The notes beneath the pieces were generated by a model that worked only from the letters and a program-made list of their open reading frames with translations, was not told the DNA's origin and ran no database searches. Positions 1 through 10,574 of a stretch of DNA of 64,000 nucleotides are shown in pieces; position 1 is the first letter of the stretch, and each line of letters begins with the position of its first letter. Both the position numbers and the translations under genes were made by a program. The stretch spans positions 1,984,001 to 2,048,000 of the forward strand of contig CM073199.1 in assembly GCA_037042915.1 (NCBI GenBank), written 5' to 3'. Source of the stretch: Auricularia sp. M13. Its lineage: Eukaryota > Basidiomycota > Agaricomycetes > Auriculariales > Auriculariaceae.

Positions 1-2751
1 AAGGACGGCGGCGGCGCGGGCAACAAGCTGCAGAAGAAGACCGGCTTCTTCTCGCGCAACCGCGACAATGGCCCCCAGCACCAACAGCACCAGCAGCAGC
101 AGCAGCATGAGCACCATCCCACGGGCCAGCCGGGCGAGCTCACTCGGATGATTGGTACATTCGCTGTTTCTTGTAGCCGTTGGCATGGACTGACTGGATG
201 ACAGGATATCTGACCGGCTTCGCGTCGGACGATTGGACGATCGTGCTCGAGGTCTGCGAGCGCGCCGCGGCCAACGACGCCAACGCCAAGGAGGCCGCAA
301 AGGCCCTGCGCCGCGAGTTCAAGTGCGTCTGCCACGTCGCCCGCACACCCACTCACGCTGACGCTTGGCCCCGTCCCAGATACGCCGAGCCCAGCGCCCA
401 GATGGCCGCCGCCAGGGTGCGCACCCTTGCTCCATCCCAACCCCACCCTGCTGTCCGTCAGGGCTGACTCGCGCGACAGCTCTGGGCCATCATGCTCCGC
501 TACTCCTCGGATATCTTCATCGGTGCGTCCACTCAGCCTCCCCAGTCTGCTTTAGCGTTCCTGGAGTCTGAAGTGTTGCAGCACAAACGACGACGAAAAA
601 GTTCCTGGACGTCGTCGAGGACGTGTGCACGTCGAGCAAGACGACGCCCGTCGTGCGCGAGCGCCTGCTCGAGGTCCTCGCCGGCGCCGCCTACGCCCAC
701 CCGTCGCCCGGCCGCGAGGGCTTCGCGGGCGCGTGGCGGCGCGTCAAGTCGCCCGGCCAGCCCGACGAGGTGCGTCTTCCAACCTTTTCCCACATAACAC
801 AAACAAACGATTTACTGTATTTCTCAACGCCAACCGCGCAGGGCATCCCCTTCGACGACCTCGACCCGATGTTCACCCCGCCCGCGCCGAAGCGGCAGCA
901 GCAACACACCCCGCAGCCGCAGCAGCAGCAGTCGCCCTACGGCACCGAGCGCAACCCGTTCGAGACGCGCCGGCGACATCGCAGCGACCGCACCGAGCGC
1001 ACCCAGCAGCAGCAGCAGCAGGTGCCGAGCGCGGAGGAGGACATGCGCCGGCTGTTCGAGGAGTGCAGCCTGGCCTCGCAGCACGCGCAGCTGCTCTCGC
1101 AGGCCATGACCTACGCGAAGCCCAGCGAGCTCGCGGTGAATAGTGTTATCAGGGTGCGCTCCTGGCTCCAATTGAACGCTGAATGTTGCGCTGATGCGTT
1201 TTGCGTCTCTGATTTGTAGGAGTTCCACCAGAAGTGCATGGCGTCGCAGGACTTTATCGTCGCGCAGATTCCGTGGGCGACGGCCAATGCGGAGCGCTCG
1301 AGGGAGAAGCTGCAGGAGCAGCAGGCCGTCGCCGCCGTCGCCGCCGGCAACCTCAACGGCCCCACCGCCGCGCAGCAGCAGCTTGGGAACGCGAATGCTC
1401 AAGCTGTGCGTTCTTTTTTTTTTTTTCCTGTCTTGATTTTCTATTTCGTTTGACTGATATTTTCTTGTCTAGCCTGTCCACGCGGAGACGGGCGAGGAGC
1501 AGCTGCTCGCGGCGCTGTTGCTGGCGAACCAGGAGTTGATCGAGGCGTTTAGACAATACGACGAGCTGGATCGGTTGGGCATGCAGGAGGCCGAGGAGCG
1601 CGAAGTCGAGGCTAGGAGTCGCGTCGAGACCAAGATCGACCGGACGGTGCGTCGCTACGCTTCCAATTTCTTCATCGATGGGCTATCCATTCTGACATCG
1701 CTTCTTCCTCTGAGCAGCAAATACAATATTGGAGCGCGGACGGCAGCTTCCAGCTGGACGCGCCGCAGCAGGGCCACTCGGGCGGGCCGAGCCGCAGCCC
1801 GTCGCCGTCGAGCTTCAACCCGAGCTCGCACCACAATCATTCCTCGAGCAACTTAGGTGGTGGTGCGGGGCGGCCGGCGCTGCCGCACAGCAACTCGTTC
1901 TCGTCCAGCCAGGGCTATGGCGGCGGCGGGCCGCAGATTCATGCGCAGCCGCCGACGCCGGTCGATAAGGCCATGCCGCCGCCGCCGCCCGCGCCGATGG
2001 GTCCGCGACGGCCGCGCAGCCGCACGCCGAGCCCGACGCGCGGGGCTGAGAGGGAACGGGATAGGGAAAGGGAGGCGGAGGGGAGGAAAAGGGCGAGCGT
2101 GCAGAGCCTTATGGCCAGCGAGGCGGCGGATGTGCGCGAGCGAGAGCGCGAGCGCGATGGGCCGCCGGCGCCGAGTCAGAAGGCGCTGGGCAAACGGCGG
2201 GCGGTTGAACGTGCGTTTGTTCTTTTTGCGTTTCTTTCTGTGTTGGCGGGTGCTGATTCTTCTGGGGTTGGCTGGATGCAGCGGAGCTCGACACGCACGA
2301 GCTGTACCGGCAGCAGCACGCGCTGGACGAGACGACGGAGGAGTCGGAGGACGAGTCCTCCGGGCGGCCGAAGCGCGTGAAGGCGCCCGTGCACTACGTG
2401 TACGACGCCGCGGCGGAGCGCTCGCGCGAGCGGCTCGCGGCGCAGGCCGCGGCCAAGGCGGCCGCTGCCTCGAAGCCTGCTCCGTCCGCGAAGGCGCCCA
2501 ATGCGAAGTCTGCCGTGGCGCCCGTGCCGCCGCCCGCGAGCACGCGGCCGCAGCCGAAGGTCTCGCCCGTGCAGACCGATAAAGGCAAGGAGGCGGGCGG
2601 TGGCAAGGGCAGCCTGCGCGGGTCGCCGCTCGACAACAGGGAGCCGAAGCGGCCGCCCGCGCCGGCGCGCAGCCCGAGCCAGACGACGCCGACGGGCAAG
2701 GCGCTGCCCCGCCCGGCGGTGCCGCCTGTCAATGGTAATGCGCGGCCGTGA
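1..2751 (+). CDS. VHS-GAT domain adaptor protein (Lsb5/GGA-like), 5' end missing
   Basis: The gene enters from the left edge. I read exons 1-154, 205-321, 380-416, 480-522, 582-769, 842-1153, 1220-1405, 1473-1646, 1718-2210 and 2282-2751, all joining in frame. The first exons give a VHS domain (motifs LTGFASDDWTIVLEVCERA, KYAEPSAQMAAARLWAIML, KFLDVVEDVCTS, VVRERLLEVL). After a Q-rich linker comes a helical GAT-like domain (MRRLFEECSLASQHAQLL to LLANQELIEAFRQYDEL). The rest is disordered: Ser/Pro/Gly-rich, then an Arg/Glu stretch, then Ala/Lys/Pro-rich. VHS-GAT proteins bind ubiquitinated cargo at endosomes or the trans-Golgi; the yeast relative Lsb5 links to actin and endocytosis. I see no gamma-ear or clathrin box, so an Lsb5-like role fits better than GGA. 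The start codon and the beginning of the VHS domain lie outside the window. Confidence 0.85.
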
Positions 2752-3357
2752 GCACGCCGGTGCGTCGGCTTCTGTAAAAGTGTATTGTGTATTTTCGTCC
2801 CGTCCCCCCGCCTATTATGCTCTCTTCTCTCTTCCTCTCTCGATTACTCAACGCATCATAGTACATGTCATGTCTCGTGGAGGTTCACCTGCACCGCACC
2901 GCACCCGCTCAACCGCTTCGTGTCAATGGCTCTTTCCAGATTCCTCACGTGTCATGGTTACAGTAATTATTTATTTTGGTTAGGCATGCAAATCTGTAGA
3001 CCTTTTTTTCTCATCCTTTACGGTTGCCAGATGTTTGGGCTCAGAGTTTCGGGGGTGGGGGTTGCGATGTCGCGTCGCGTACCAGCTCGAATTTCGCCGC
3101 CTTCACGAGCAGTGGTCCTCGTATTGGAGCTGCAGACATGTCCATCTGCATAATCAGACCACTGAACACAGTCGCATTGCAAGACGAATTCCTTTTCTCT
3201 ATTCGTGTAGTTTCCTCCATTTCGGACAAAATCCTCTGGAATCTAGGCAAGATATTATTAATATGGGCACTACACGCGCCACTCCTAACGACTATGTTCG
3301 AACATAAAGTCTGCGAAGGAGACAAGCGTGTCTTCGCCATTTGGTGCAAGACCGACA
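2752..3357. other. intergenic, convergent gene ends
   Basis: This stretch separates two converging genes. It is more AT-rich than the flanking exons and holds the 3' UTRs. Only short frames without family features are present, and I see no RNA gene or repeat. Confidence 0.5.
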
Positions 3358-4692
3358 TCATGGTCCACTCTTCCTTGCTAGTTTCCTCGCAAGCGTGAGT
3401 GGCCTGTCGAGTAAACGAGGTGAACGTCCATTCCCACCGCGACGGGACACATGCCCAGGATCCCGCCATTCGAACGAGTCACCGCCATGCCAGTAGGTGA
3501 CAACCGCATTGAACTCGAACTCCCTTCCGCGCCGCCGCGCTGCTTCCTTCAGGAGGAAGGAAAGCAGCTGCCAAGTAGCGAGGTCCGCGCTGTTGTATAC
3601 AGCTAAACAAATCGACAACGACTGCAAATTCGGCAGTGCAGTCCGGTCTGCCTGGACAACTCGTAACGCCTGCTCCGCGCAGAGGAAAATGAACCGGCCA
3701 GAGACGGCGTGCCATGACCCAGCAAACTGTACTTTTCGTACAGTCTGGGGGAGATAGTCCTCTGGCCGCATGTAGGGTATCGCAGCGATGTCGATGAGGA
3801 GGAAGGTGGCATTGCTGAGCATACGAAAGCCGAGCGGCATAGAGTACGTGCCGTCCAAGTAGAATTTCTGTAAGGTATCCTGGACGGGTGTGATCCAGTG
3901 GTGAAAAGGTACAACCCCCCAGTCATCGGTCACCCGCAGCCCGAAACACCGCAAGACCTCGAGCTCTAAACGGAGGTTGGAGAGTAACTGCATGATATCA
4001 TGCCCTAATACGGTGATGTCCTGGAGGCATAGTGAGTTGAGATGCCATTGGGAACCACTGCAGTTCGAGAATTGAACCGGACGCAACGAGGAGGTGCCTA
4101 CTAGGCCAAGGGCGCGAAGCTGAGTAAAGCCATCGAGATCAACGGAATCTTCAATGGCGCAAATGCATAGATCTGTGGGTTGGAGATAACGAGCCAGGAA
4201 GCCACAGTCGAGCGGTGTGGTCACGCAAAATGTTACTGCTGAACAGAGCCGAAGAAGTTCGTCGTATATCTTCCAATACTTCCGTCTGCCTCTCTGGAGG
4301 GCGAGGGAATGCAGTAAAGCCATATGCCACCACGGGCGCGGTGTGGTCGGCTCAGCTGGCGCAGCGTCACATGGAACCATAGTGAGGTGTCGCACGAGGC
4401 CCGCAAGCGCTGGCCTGCGTTTAATGCTGCGTAGAAGCAAAACGGCCTGCCCATGGTTGCGGATATCAATGGAATGGTATAGTATGGGGTAGACCTCTGC
4501 TGCCCAAGGTCGTGAAATCGGGGTGCTTGCCGCTAGCCAGGCCAGCCGTGCATTCTGTCCAGCAGCTGACCATGCTCTCGCGGTTGCGCTTAGCGGAGCA
4601 TATATCTCCAAGATAACGAGGCGCAGAATCTCCTTTGGCAGGGAATGAAAACCGCAAACCCGCGTAGGGGTCAATTCGGCCAGGCTCGCCAT
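3358..4692 (-). CDS. F-box-like leucine-rich protein
   Basis: One uninterrupted frame. From the ATG at 4692 the N-terminus reads MASLAELTPTRVCGFHSLPK followed by EILRLVILEIYAPL, the usual LPxEIL start of an F-box-like domain. A tract with regularly spaced leucines and tryptophans follows (VYPILYHSIDIRNHGQA, RRPALAGLVRHLTM), which is how large agaricomycete F-box families look. Such proteins are substrate receptors of SCF ubiquitin ligases, and this lineage carries hundreds of poorly conserved copies. An in-frame ATG at 4770 is possible, but it lies beside an acceptor-like sequence, so I prefer 4692. The last 30 residues are basic and low-complexity and may be read-through of an unspliced 3' intron. 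No substrate can be inferred. Confidence 0.6.
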   Translation of the reverse strand: MASLAELTPTRVCGFHSLPKEILRLVILEIYAPLSATARAWSAAGQNARLAWLAASTPISRPWAAEVYPILYHSIDIRNHGQAVLLLRSIKRRPALAGLVRHLTMVPCDAAPAEPTTPRPWWHMALLHSLALQRGRRKYWKIYDELLRLCSAVTFCVTTPLDCGFLARYLQPTDLCICAIEDSVDLDGFTQLRALGLVGTSSLRPVQFSNCSGSQWHLNSLCLQDITVLGHDIMQLLSNLRLELEVLRCFGLRVTDDWGVVPFHHWITPVQDTLQKFYLDGTYSMPLGFRMLSNATFLLIDIAAIPYMRPEDYLPQTVRKVQFAGSWHAVSGRFIFLCAEQALRVVQADRTALPNLQSLSICLAVYNSADLATWQLLSFLLKEAARRRGREFEFNAVVTYWHGGDSFEWRDPGHVSRRGGNGRSPRLLDRPLTLARKLARKSGP

Positions 4693-4862
4693 CGCTAGGC
4701 GGTGGTTGGGAAGAAAGTCGCGGAAGCAGTTTGAACTCCGGGGCCAGCCTGCATTGACTGTAAGTACCATCTGCACATTCAAGTCTGCACAGCCAGCAGC
4801 AAACAATGTACCCGATGCATTATATATCGCGCCTTTCTTTTCTTTTATTGCTGTTGTTTGCT

Positions 4863-6260
4863 TTATACACCGAATGGATAGGTTTCTTCGAGCCCAACAT
4901 CAGACTTGGGTTGCCTCTTCTCCAACGCTCGCACTGCCCTGCTTTCGTCAAACCAAATAAACATATCCATCTGCTGGGGCAGGCAAACATGCGAGTAATG
5001 GCTCTGTCGTTCCGTGTCCGGGCGATATATCACGCCAATGAAGCGCATGAGCCGCTCCCTTTCGAGTTCACGCGCCAGTTCCTCGTCCTTCCGCACTGCA
5101 CGCAGGTCCAGCGCAAAGCGCGATAGTGACGCAGCCTTGGTTATATTGTGCATTAGGCCTTCGACGCTGTCCGGGCGCGACGGACGAACGTGCATGATAT
5201 GCATGTCGTCGTCCCACTCGTGCGCGGCGGCGACGGTGCCGGTGTGCGTCCCGCAGCCGATGATGCCAACCCGTGTGCCCCATGCCTCACGACACAGCTG
5301 CCCAACGTTGAGCTCTCCGCGCCGCGTGCCCATGCTTGTGAAGCGCGCATCGCCGACGTGGCTGTTGTGCGCCCACACAACGGCCTTCGCGCCTTTGCGG
5401 TGCTCACGCACGCGCGCGAGCGTGTCGAACATGTGGGCATCGCGCAAGTTCCAACTCGACGCGTCGCTATAAAACATCGCACGGTAGTACCGCTCCGCGT
5501 CAGCAACGAGGCGCGCGTTCTGCTCGGCACTGTGGAAGGCGTCGCCGTCGCCGCGTCGGGTGGCATACTGAAGACGCTTTTCGAGGAGCGACCGGAGCAC
5601 CTTAAGGACGTCGGCCTCGCACGACTCGAAATAGGGGTCTTTCACGGACGCCAGGCCGTATTCCGCGGGCTCATCTGCCCAGCGGTCGAGTTCGGCGTAG
5701 CGGCGTCGAGCGCGGGAAGCCATGCGTGGATCGATGCCGTCGAGATATTTGAGCACGGTGTCGATGCTTGTACGCATGCTATACAGATCGAGACCGCAGA
5801 ACGCCACGCGCTTAGTCGCTTGGTCGTCCGGGACAGCTGAGTTGAAGTCTTTCAGCCAGTGTACGAACTGCTGGACCTCAAGGTTACGCCACATCCAGGT
5901 CGGGAAGCGGGAGAACGGCTTGGTGATGTCCTCCGTCTGACCGTCGTTGCGCGGCGCCTCCGGGTCTGGCTGAGGCTGCGAGAGGTCTGGTCGGGGTCGC
6001 GCAAAGCGATCAACAGCGTCCGCGTCAGGCCAGTCCGCCTCGACTGCGACAACGGTGAAGCCGTGGTGGGTGATGAGCCGTTTGGTGATGTCGGCCCGCG
6101 CAGCATAGAATTCCGAGGTGCCGTGCGAGCCGTCGCCGATGAGCACGACGTCGTACCGCTCACCAAAGGAATCGAAATGTGCGCCGAAGTCAGGAGACTC
6201 TATGCTCGGCAAAGGGGTCACCGCGTTCAGCAGGCGGTGTTCTATCGTCGGTGCAGGCAT
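4863..6260 (-). CDS. Erythromycin-esterase-like hydrolase (bacterial type), intronless
   Basis: A single exon of 465 codons from the ATG at 6260; the frame runs further upstream without another ATG. The whole Ere-like fold is present: IGDGSHGTSEFY (the GExxHGT block, with Asp for Glu), VAVEADWPDA, FPTWMWRNLEVQQFVHWL, FCGLDLYSM, AEQNARLVADAERYYRAMF, WNLRDAHM, VVWAHNSHVGDA and near the end GVIYRPDTERQSHYSH. This signature is that of the large bacterial subfamily of uncharacterised Ere-like proteins rather than of the clinical EreA/EreB enzymes. Ere enzymes hydrolyse macrolide lactones; the natural substrate here is unknown. No signal peptide or membrane segment is seen, so it is probably cytosolic. 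Lack of introns among intron-rich neighbours fits ancient horizontal acquisition, though this is inference. Confidence 0.85.
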   Translation of the reverse strand: MPAPTIEHRLLNAVTPLPSIESPDFGAHFDSFGERYDVVLIGDGSHGTSEFYAARADITKRLITHHGFTVVAVEADWPDADAVDRFARPRPDLSQPQPDPEAPRNDGQTEDITKPFSRFPTWMWRNLEVQQFVHWLKDFNSAVPDDQATKRVAFCGLDLYSMRTSIDTVLKYLDGIDPRMASRARRRYAELDRWADEPAEYGLASVKDPYFESCEADVLKVLRSLLEKRLQYATRRGDGDAFHSAEQNARLVADAERYYRAMFYSDASSWNLRDAHMFDTLARVREHRKGAKAVVWAHNSHVGDARFTSMGTRRGELNVGQLCREAWGTRVGIIGCGTHTGTVAAAHEWDDDMHIMHVRPSRPDSVEGLMHNITKAASLSRFALDLRAVRKDEELARELERERLMRFIGVIYRPDTERQSHYSHVCLPQQMDMFIWFDESRAVRALEKRQPKSDVGLEETYPFGV

Positions 6261-6554
6261 TCTGATTCGTCCCCAAGGAAGTATACGAGATGCGCGGCGT
6301 AGTTGTGAGGCTATGGTGATGGTCTGAGCACAAGCTGGCAAACGGCGGCGCGGTCGACGTCATAGGGCATCGGCGCCCCACGGAGAACCTATGGATTAAA
6401 TCCGTGTCGTTGGAGCAAGCATCAATGGGCGGAACTCGTCGTTGCAGACGCCAGAGCGTCACCAGAATCGTATAGACTCGGGCTTATGGACCAGAGCCAG
6501 TCGGAGCAGCACGACGTTACTGCTTAACGACGAAAACTGATCACGGCGTCAGTG

Positions 6555-7952
6555 CTAAAGCAACCGCATACTCAAGAGAATACGCACTCCATTCCCGATG
6601 AATAACTCGGCCCTACGCCCGATCTCCATGTCTATGGCCTGGTCGACCACAGTTTCCTCTTTTTCCAGCAAATGCACTACATCAAGACTGGTTGTCACGT
6701 TCGGCCAGTCATCGTCGTGGAGAGCGCGAACTAGTCGATGAAGCCAGTCATGCTCTGCGTTCGTCATGATGTAGAGTCGGTCGATTTTTCCACTGTGATC
6801 TTGCGCGTACTGTCGCACCAAAGAGACGATGCGCGGAATATCCGGCCAGCAATGGCTCTGGTAGCGTGCAGTCCGAACATCTTGGGCAGAGCTGGGGGTT
6901 TCGAATTTGTCAGGCAGCGAAGGGAGAAGGTTCCAGCTGTTGTAGCCGAGCTTGAGCCTTTCAAGGAACGTGCAATGTGCGCGGAAGTCCCCGCGTCGGA
7001 TATGGAGGGCGGCCAGCCCCTTCAGAGGCTCCAACGGGTCGCTGGAGGAAGCCGCAGGTGCTATGAGGGGCAGCACCTTCGCGAGGCCTCGTGAAACAAT
7101 CGGAGACCACTCAAAGAAGGTCGTGATTGGCGAAATGGACATGATGGGAAACAACGATATGACACGCGGGGTAGTGATCATACTGTTCATGAATGAATTT
7201 CAATATTCAAGAAGGCGGATTTGCACGTACTCGAAGTCAAAAACAAGCGGCAAGCCGTGTGTAATCTGGACACACGGCTCATCGAGCTCCTTCAACCACC
7301 GCATCCATTTATCCATGATGTCGCCGCCTTCAGTCAAGTTGCCGCCCTGGAGCCCCAGCATCCTATTAATCTGGGCACTGGTGTACCAGGTCGTCCGGCT
7401 GGGCGGGCAGACCTGATCCCAGGCTTCAAGACTGATAGCTCGGCGCTCAACGCCTTCACCGCCAACTGCAGGACCAGATAGGAATACTTGGGGAGGCATA
7501 GCGGCGTATCGGTCGAGCAGAAATGGTCGGATAACGAGCGCACGGTCAGCCTGACGCGCTAGTTCGGCAAGCAAGAGCAGTTCTTGAATCAGATTGTTCA
7601 CGCCACTGTTGAAATGTTGGTTCGCAAAGTGTATATACCGCCCAGAAACGTCGGGATGCCGGTTCTGGGGATACGTAGCAACGTCTTGGTTTATTGCTGC
7701 GACGGTGTCGCGCATGTCCCATATGCCGCGTATCCGAGGCAGGGTAAGCAGAATCCGTGAGTTTCTAGAAAGCAGATCCCGAGCAAGTAGGAACGATAGG
7801 ACGTAGGCTATCATGAGTAGCGCGAGTAACCAGAGGTGCTGCCACTGGCGGTATTGGCGACGCGAGTTGAGGCCATAGCGATCACCTCCGCCCTCGAAGA
7901 CTATCGAGTCGACGCGCCGAAGGCCGGCAACCGGGAGCTCAGTGAGGCGCAT
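6555..7952 (-). CDS. Type II membrane O-fucosyltransferase-like protein
   Basis: Two exons, 7952-7231 and 7182-6555, give 449 residues; the intron 7230-7183 has GTACGT and CAG ends and removes an in-frame stop. After a short cytosolic tail there is one membrane helix at about residues 40-58 (WLLALLMIAYVLSFLLA). The lumenal part matches fungal proteins with a GDP-fucose O-fucosyltransferase-like (PF10250) fold: GRYIHFANQHFNSGVNNLIQ, ALVIRPFLLDRY, the nucleotide-sugar motif ALHIRRGDF, and a C-terminal segment RLYIMTNAEHDWLHRLV. It is probably a Golgi or ER glycosyltransferase. Donor and acceptor are not proven, since many fungal members are uncharacterised. Confidence 0.75.
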
Positions 7953-8205
7953 TGCAGCGCCTAGCAGGCAGAGCCGACCGTATTAAGATGCAACGCGCCG
8001 TGGGGTCGAAGTGAACATGAGAAGTTTGCCGGCAGTTTGCCGGCGGCAGTGCTGGAGTACGAACCTCATGAGAAACCCCGCAGAAACCTTTCTAAGAAAC
8101 TGGATTATGATTCTGAGGATAAAATTCTGGTAAGAAACACAGGCATGCTGTTGAATCCCTCATTCGCATGCTCGTCCAGCCTTCATAGTGTACGCCTGAC
8201 CTGAA
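7953..8205. other. short intergenic spacer
   Basis: Spacer between two minus-strand genes. It should carry the promoter of the fucosyltransferase-like gene and the 3' UTR of the DUF6533 gene. Around 8025-8050 the string TTTGCCGGC is directly repeated. Nothing else stands out. Confidence 0.4.
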
Positions 8206-9959
8206 TCAGTCAGCAAAGGCTTCACGATCCTTGCGAGCCGATCCAAGGGTCTCCTTCGTGCTACTGCGAGTATCTGGCTCGTCGACGTTATTCTCCACCT
8301 CCCTGCGGATGGTGATACGGATTCCCATTTCGTGAGATGAGCCTCCATCGGGCATGCCGAAGTTCGGTGCATCTTTCGGTGTACGCCCACGCGATGTGTC
8401 GTCGGCAGCGTCTTAAAAAGGTGATAAGGCTCATGGAAGACTGCTTCAAGGGTCATCTCACCTCGCAAGTGGATCAAGATGCGTTGAGACATGATCCATG
8501 TTACAACCTGAGCGAGGGGGGACCTGGCGACGAGGTGAGCGGCCATTGGCAGCATGCCACTCAGTCGAGAACTAACGCTGCACCCTAGATTGGAACACTC
8601 AGTTCGACTGCGGAAAATACGGATGCTGTGACAGTGACAGACCTGGAATTCGGTGGTCGATTGTCGGAATAACACCAGGTTGAGGATATTGACGGCTGAG
8701 AGGAATCGTCAACGTCAAGCGGTGAATTGAGGGATTTAACCCACCAGTGAGAATAAAGAAGTATCCCAAGCCGTCAGCCAGAATCCTGCAGAAACGTTTC
8801 AGACAGTCTCCCGCGAACAACGGGAATCGCGTACATCCGCGCGAGCCGAGAAAACCTGGGAGGCGTTAAGCATTGCAATATGCAGGTAAGACACACTCAC
8901 GAGAAGTATTCGACGGGTGACTTCCCGAGCAGGTAGTATGCCGACATGCAGAGCGTGACAACATCGTATATCATTGCAAATACGAAGAAAATCCAAGCAA
9001 CGGATTTTCCAGGCGCGTTTCCTGACCCGCATCTGAGGAGCATGAGCATAGGCACGCCAACATGTTGCCATGAGATCGCCGCACCTCCCCTGACGAATAA
9101 TGCAACCCGATAAGTTGATGGAGGGCTATCCACAGACGCAAGCGTACCTCGCGATTGTTGGCTAAGGCATCGTAAGTCAAAGACAATCACAGACAAAGGC
9201 CTTTCGACGTACGAATGCGACCGTAAATGTTGGTGAAGGCTTCGGCCTGGAAGCCGTGAGGACACGACAGAAGAAAAAGGACTCAGACGTACGATTGCAA
9301 ATGTTACAAACATGAAAATGAGGAAGTATCCAGCTCTTGTGCTCCGCTTTGACAAGGCGTATGTCCTGCACGTGCGCTCAGCATCGAGAGCGCCAGGCAA
9401 AGTCTCTGTCTCTTACCTTATGCTCAAAATTGCCTGGCAGACAACTGACTGGATAGCTAAGGTGCCATATTAGTTTCGGAAGTTGTGATTTGATTGGCGA
9501 CTTCGTGCGTACTCTTGACCACCGGGACGATCATGAAGTAACGCTTGCAAGCTGGCAACGTAAATTCTCCCCAATAGCCCACGGAAGCGGCGATGAGGAC
9601 GAAGATACTGCTGTACCTGCGACAGGTTAATATGAACAGTAGCTCGCAACACGAGTAGCTCACCGAATCAAAATGAACAGCACACATGCCAAGCTACGGG
9701 GAATGGTCAATGCCAACCGCGGCGAGCTTTGCAGTATATGTGCGTACCTTGGGCGAACGATGCGCGACTGGCTACGATAGAAACGGTACTCGGCAGGAAG
9801 AGTAAGCAGCCAGCTTTACGCATGTCAGCTGAGCATATTCCCGAGTGGAGTAACGCACTCGTATGTGGCACAGGCAAGGCTAGCCACGCGCAAATACTCG
9901 GCGCCGGTGACGCTGATGGTCCTCCCCTCGGCGTAGAAGTGCGACGCAATGAAGTCCAT
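8206..9959 (-). CDS. DUF6533-type multi-pass membrane protein
   Basis: A many-exon gene (about ten) read by hand from the ATG at 9959. The N-terminus contains the DUF6533 signature: YLRVASLACATYD joined across an intron to WLLTLPAEYRFYRSQSRIVR, then a segment rich in hydrophobic residues (SLACVLFILIRYSSIFVLI). Further helices come from RTYALSKRSTRAGYFLIFMF, VAWIFFVFAMIYDVVTL and ILADGLGYFFILTAVNILN, then WIMSQRILIHLR at the cytosolic end and an acidic polar tail ending RKDREAFAD at 8206. This is the plan of the large agaricomycete family of seven-helix proteins of unknown function; receptor-like roles have only been suggested. The splice near 8630-8560, between EFQ and the last helix, is not resolved. 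Other junctions use normal GT-AG sites. Confidence 0.7.
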
Positions 9960-10574
9960 ACTGAGAGGAAGCGCGAGAACGCACAGCTGCTCGTGTTCTA
10001 TATAGGCGTCCGCCTTCCGATTTGCCATTTAGGCCCTACCCCAGCTGATTAGCATCGCGAGATCCCGCTAGTCTGTGTTCGTAACCAGGTATACCTGCCT
10101 AGCTTGCTTGTTCCGGTCACGTTTTGCATCCAGGCCCGTCTGAATATGGGGCGCTTGCACTAAGTGGGTGTGTACCTGACGATCCGGGGCTGCAAGTTGA
10201 CCGAAAAATGGATTTGTACGTCACTAGCTGGCCCGGCCAGCTTTAGAGGTGTACCATATGCATGCCCAGAATACGAGTTTGAGGTGAAGGCGTTAAGCGC
10301 CGTTTTCAAGCAGTTTCAAGCCCCACGGCACAGTCAATCGGATTCCAGGTTATGCACAGCCCGCGCGAGGACCCGAATTGGTCCCAAATGTCAACAAGGC
10401 GGCCTATCATTAGATGAGGAAGCAGTGTCAACGACATGACCAAGAACCAAGCATGCACAACTTGCGCTGGAGGCGTGGAAACGAGGAGCAGGAAAAGAGT
10501 CGGAGATTAAAATGCCTGTTGTTCGAATGTCGTTACATGTCATCAGTATCTAATTTTACCTAGCACACACAACG
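9960..10574. other. intergenic region
   Basis: No coding frame here shows family features or good codon structure. The right part should contain the 3' UTR of the C2H2 gene, and the left part the promoter of the DUF6533 gene. No RNA gene or repeat was recognised. Confidence 0.45.
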
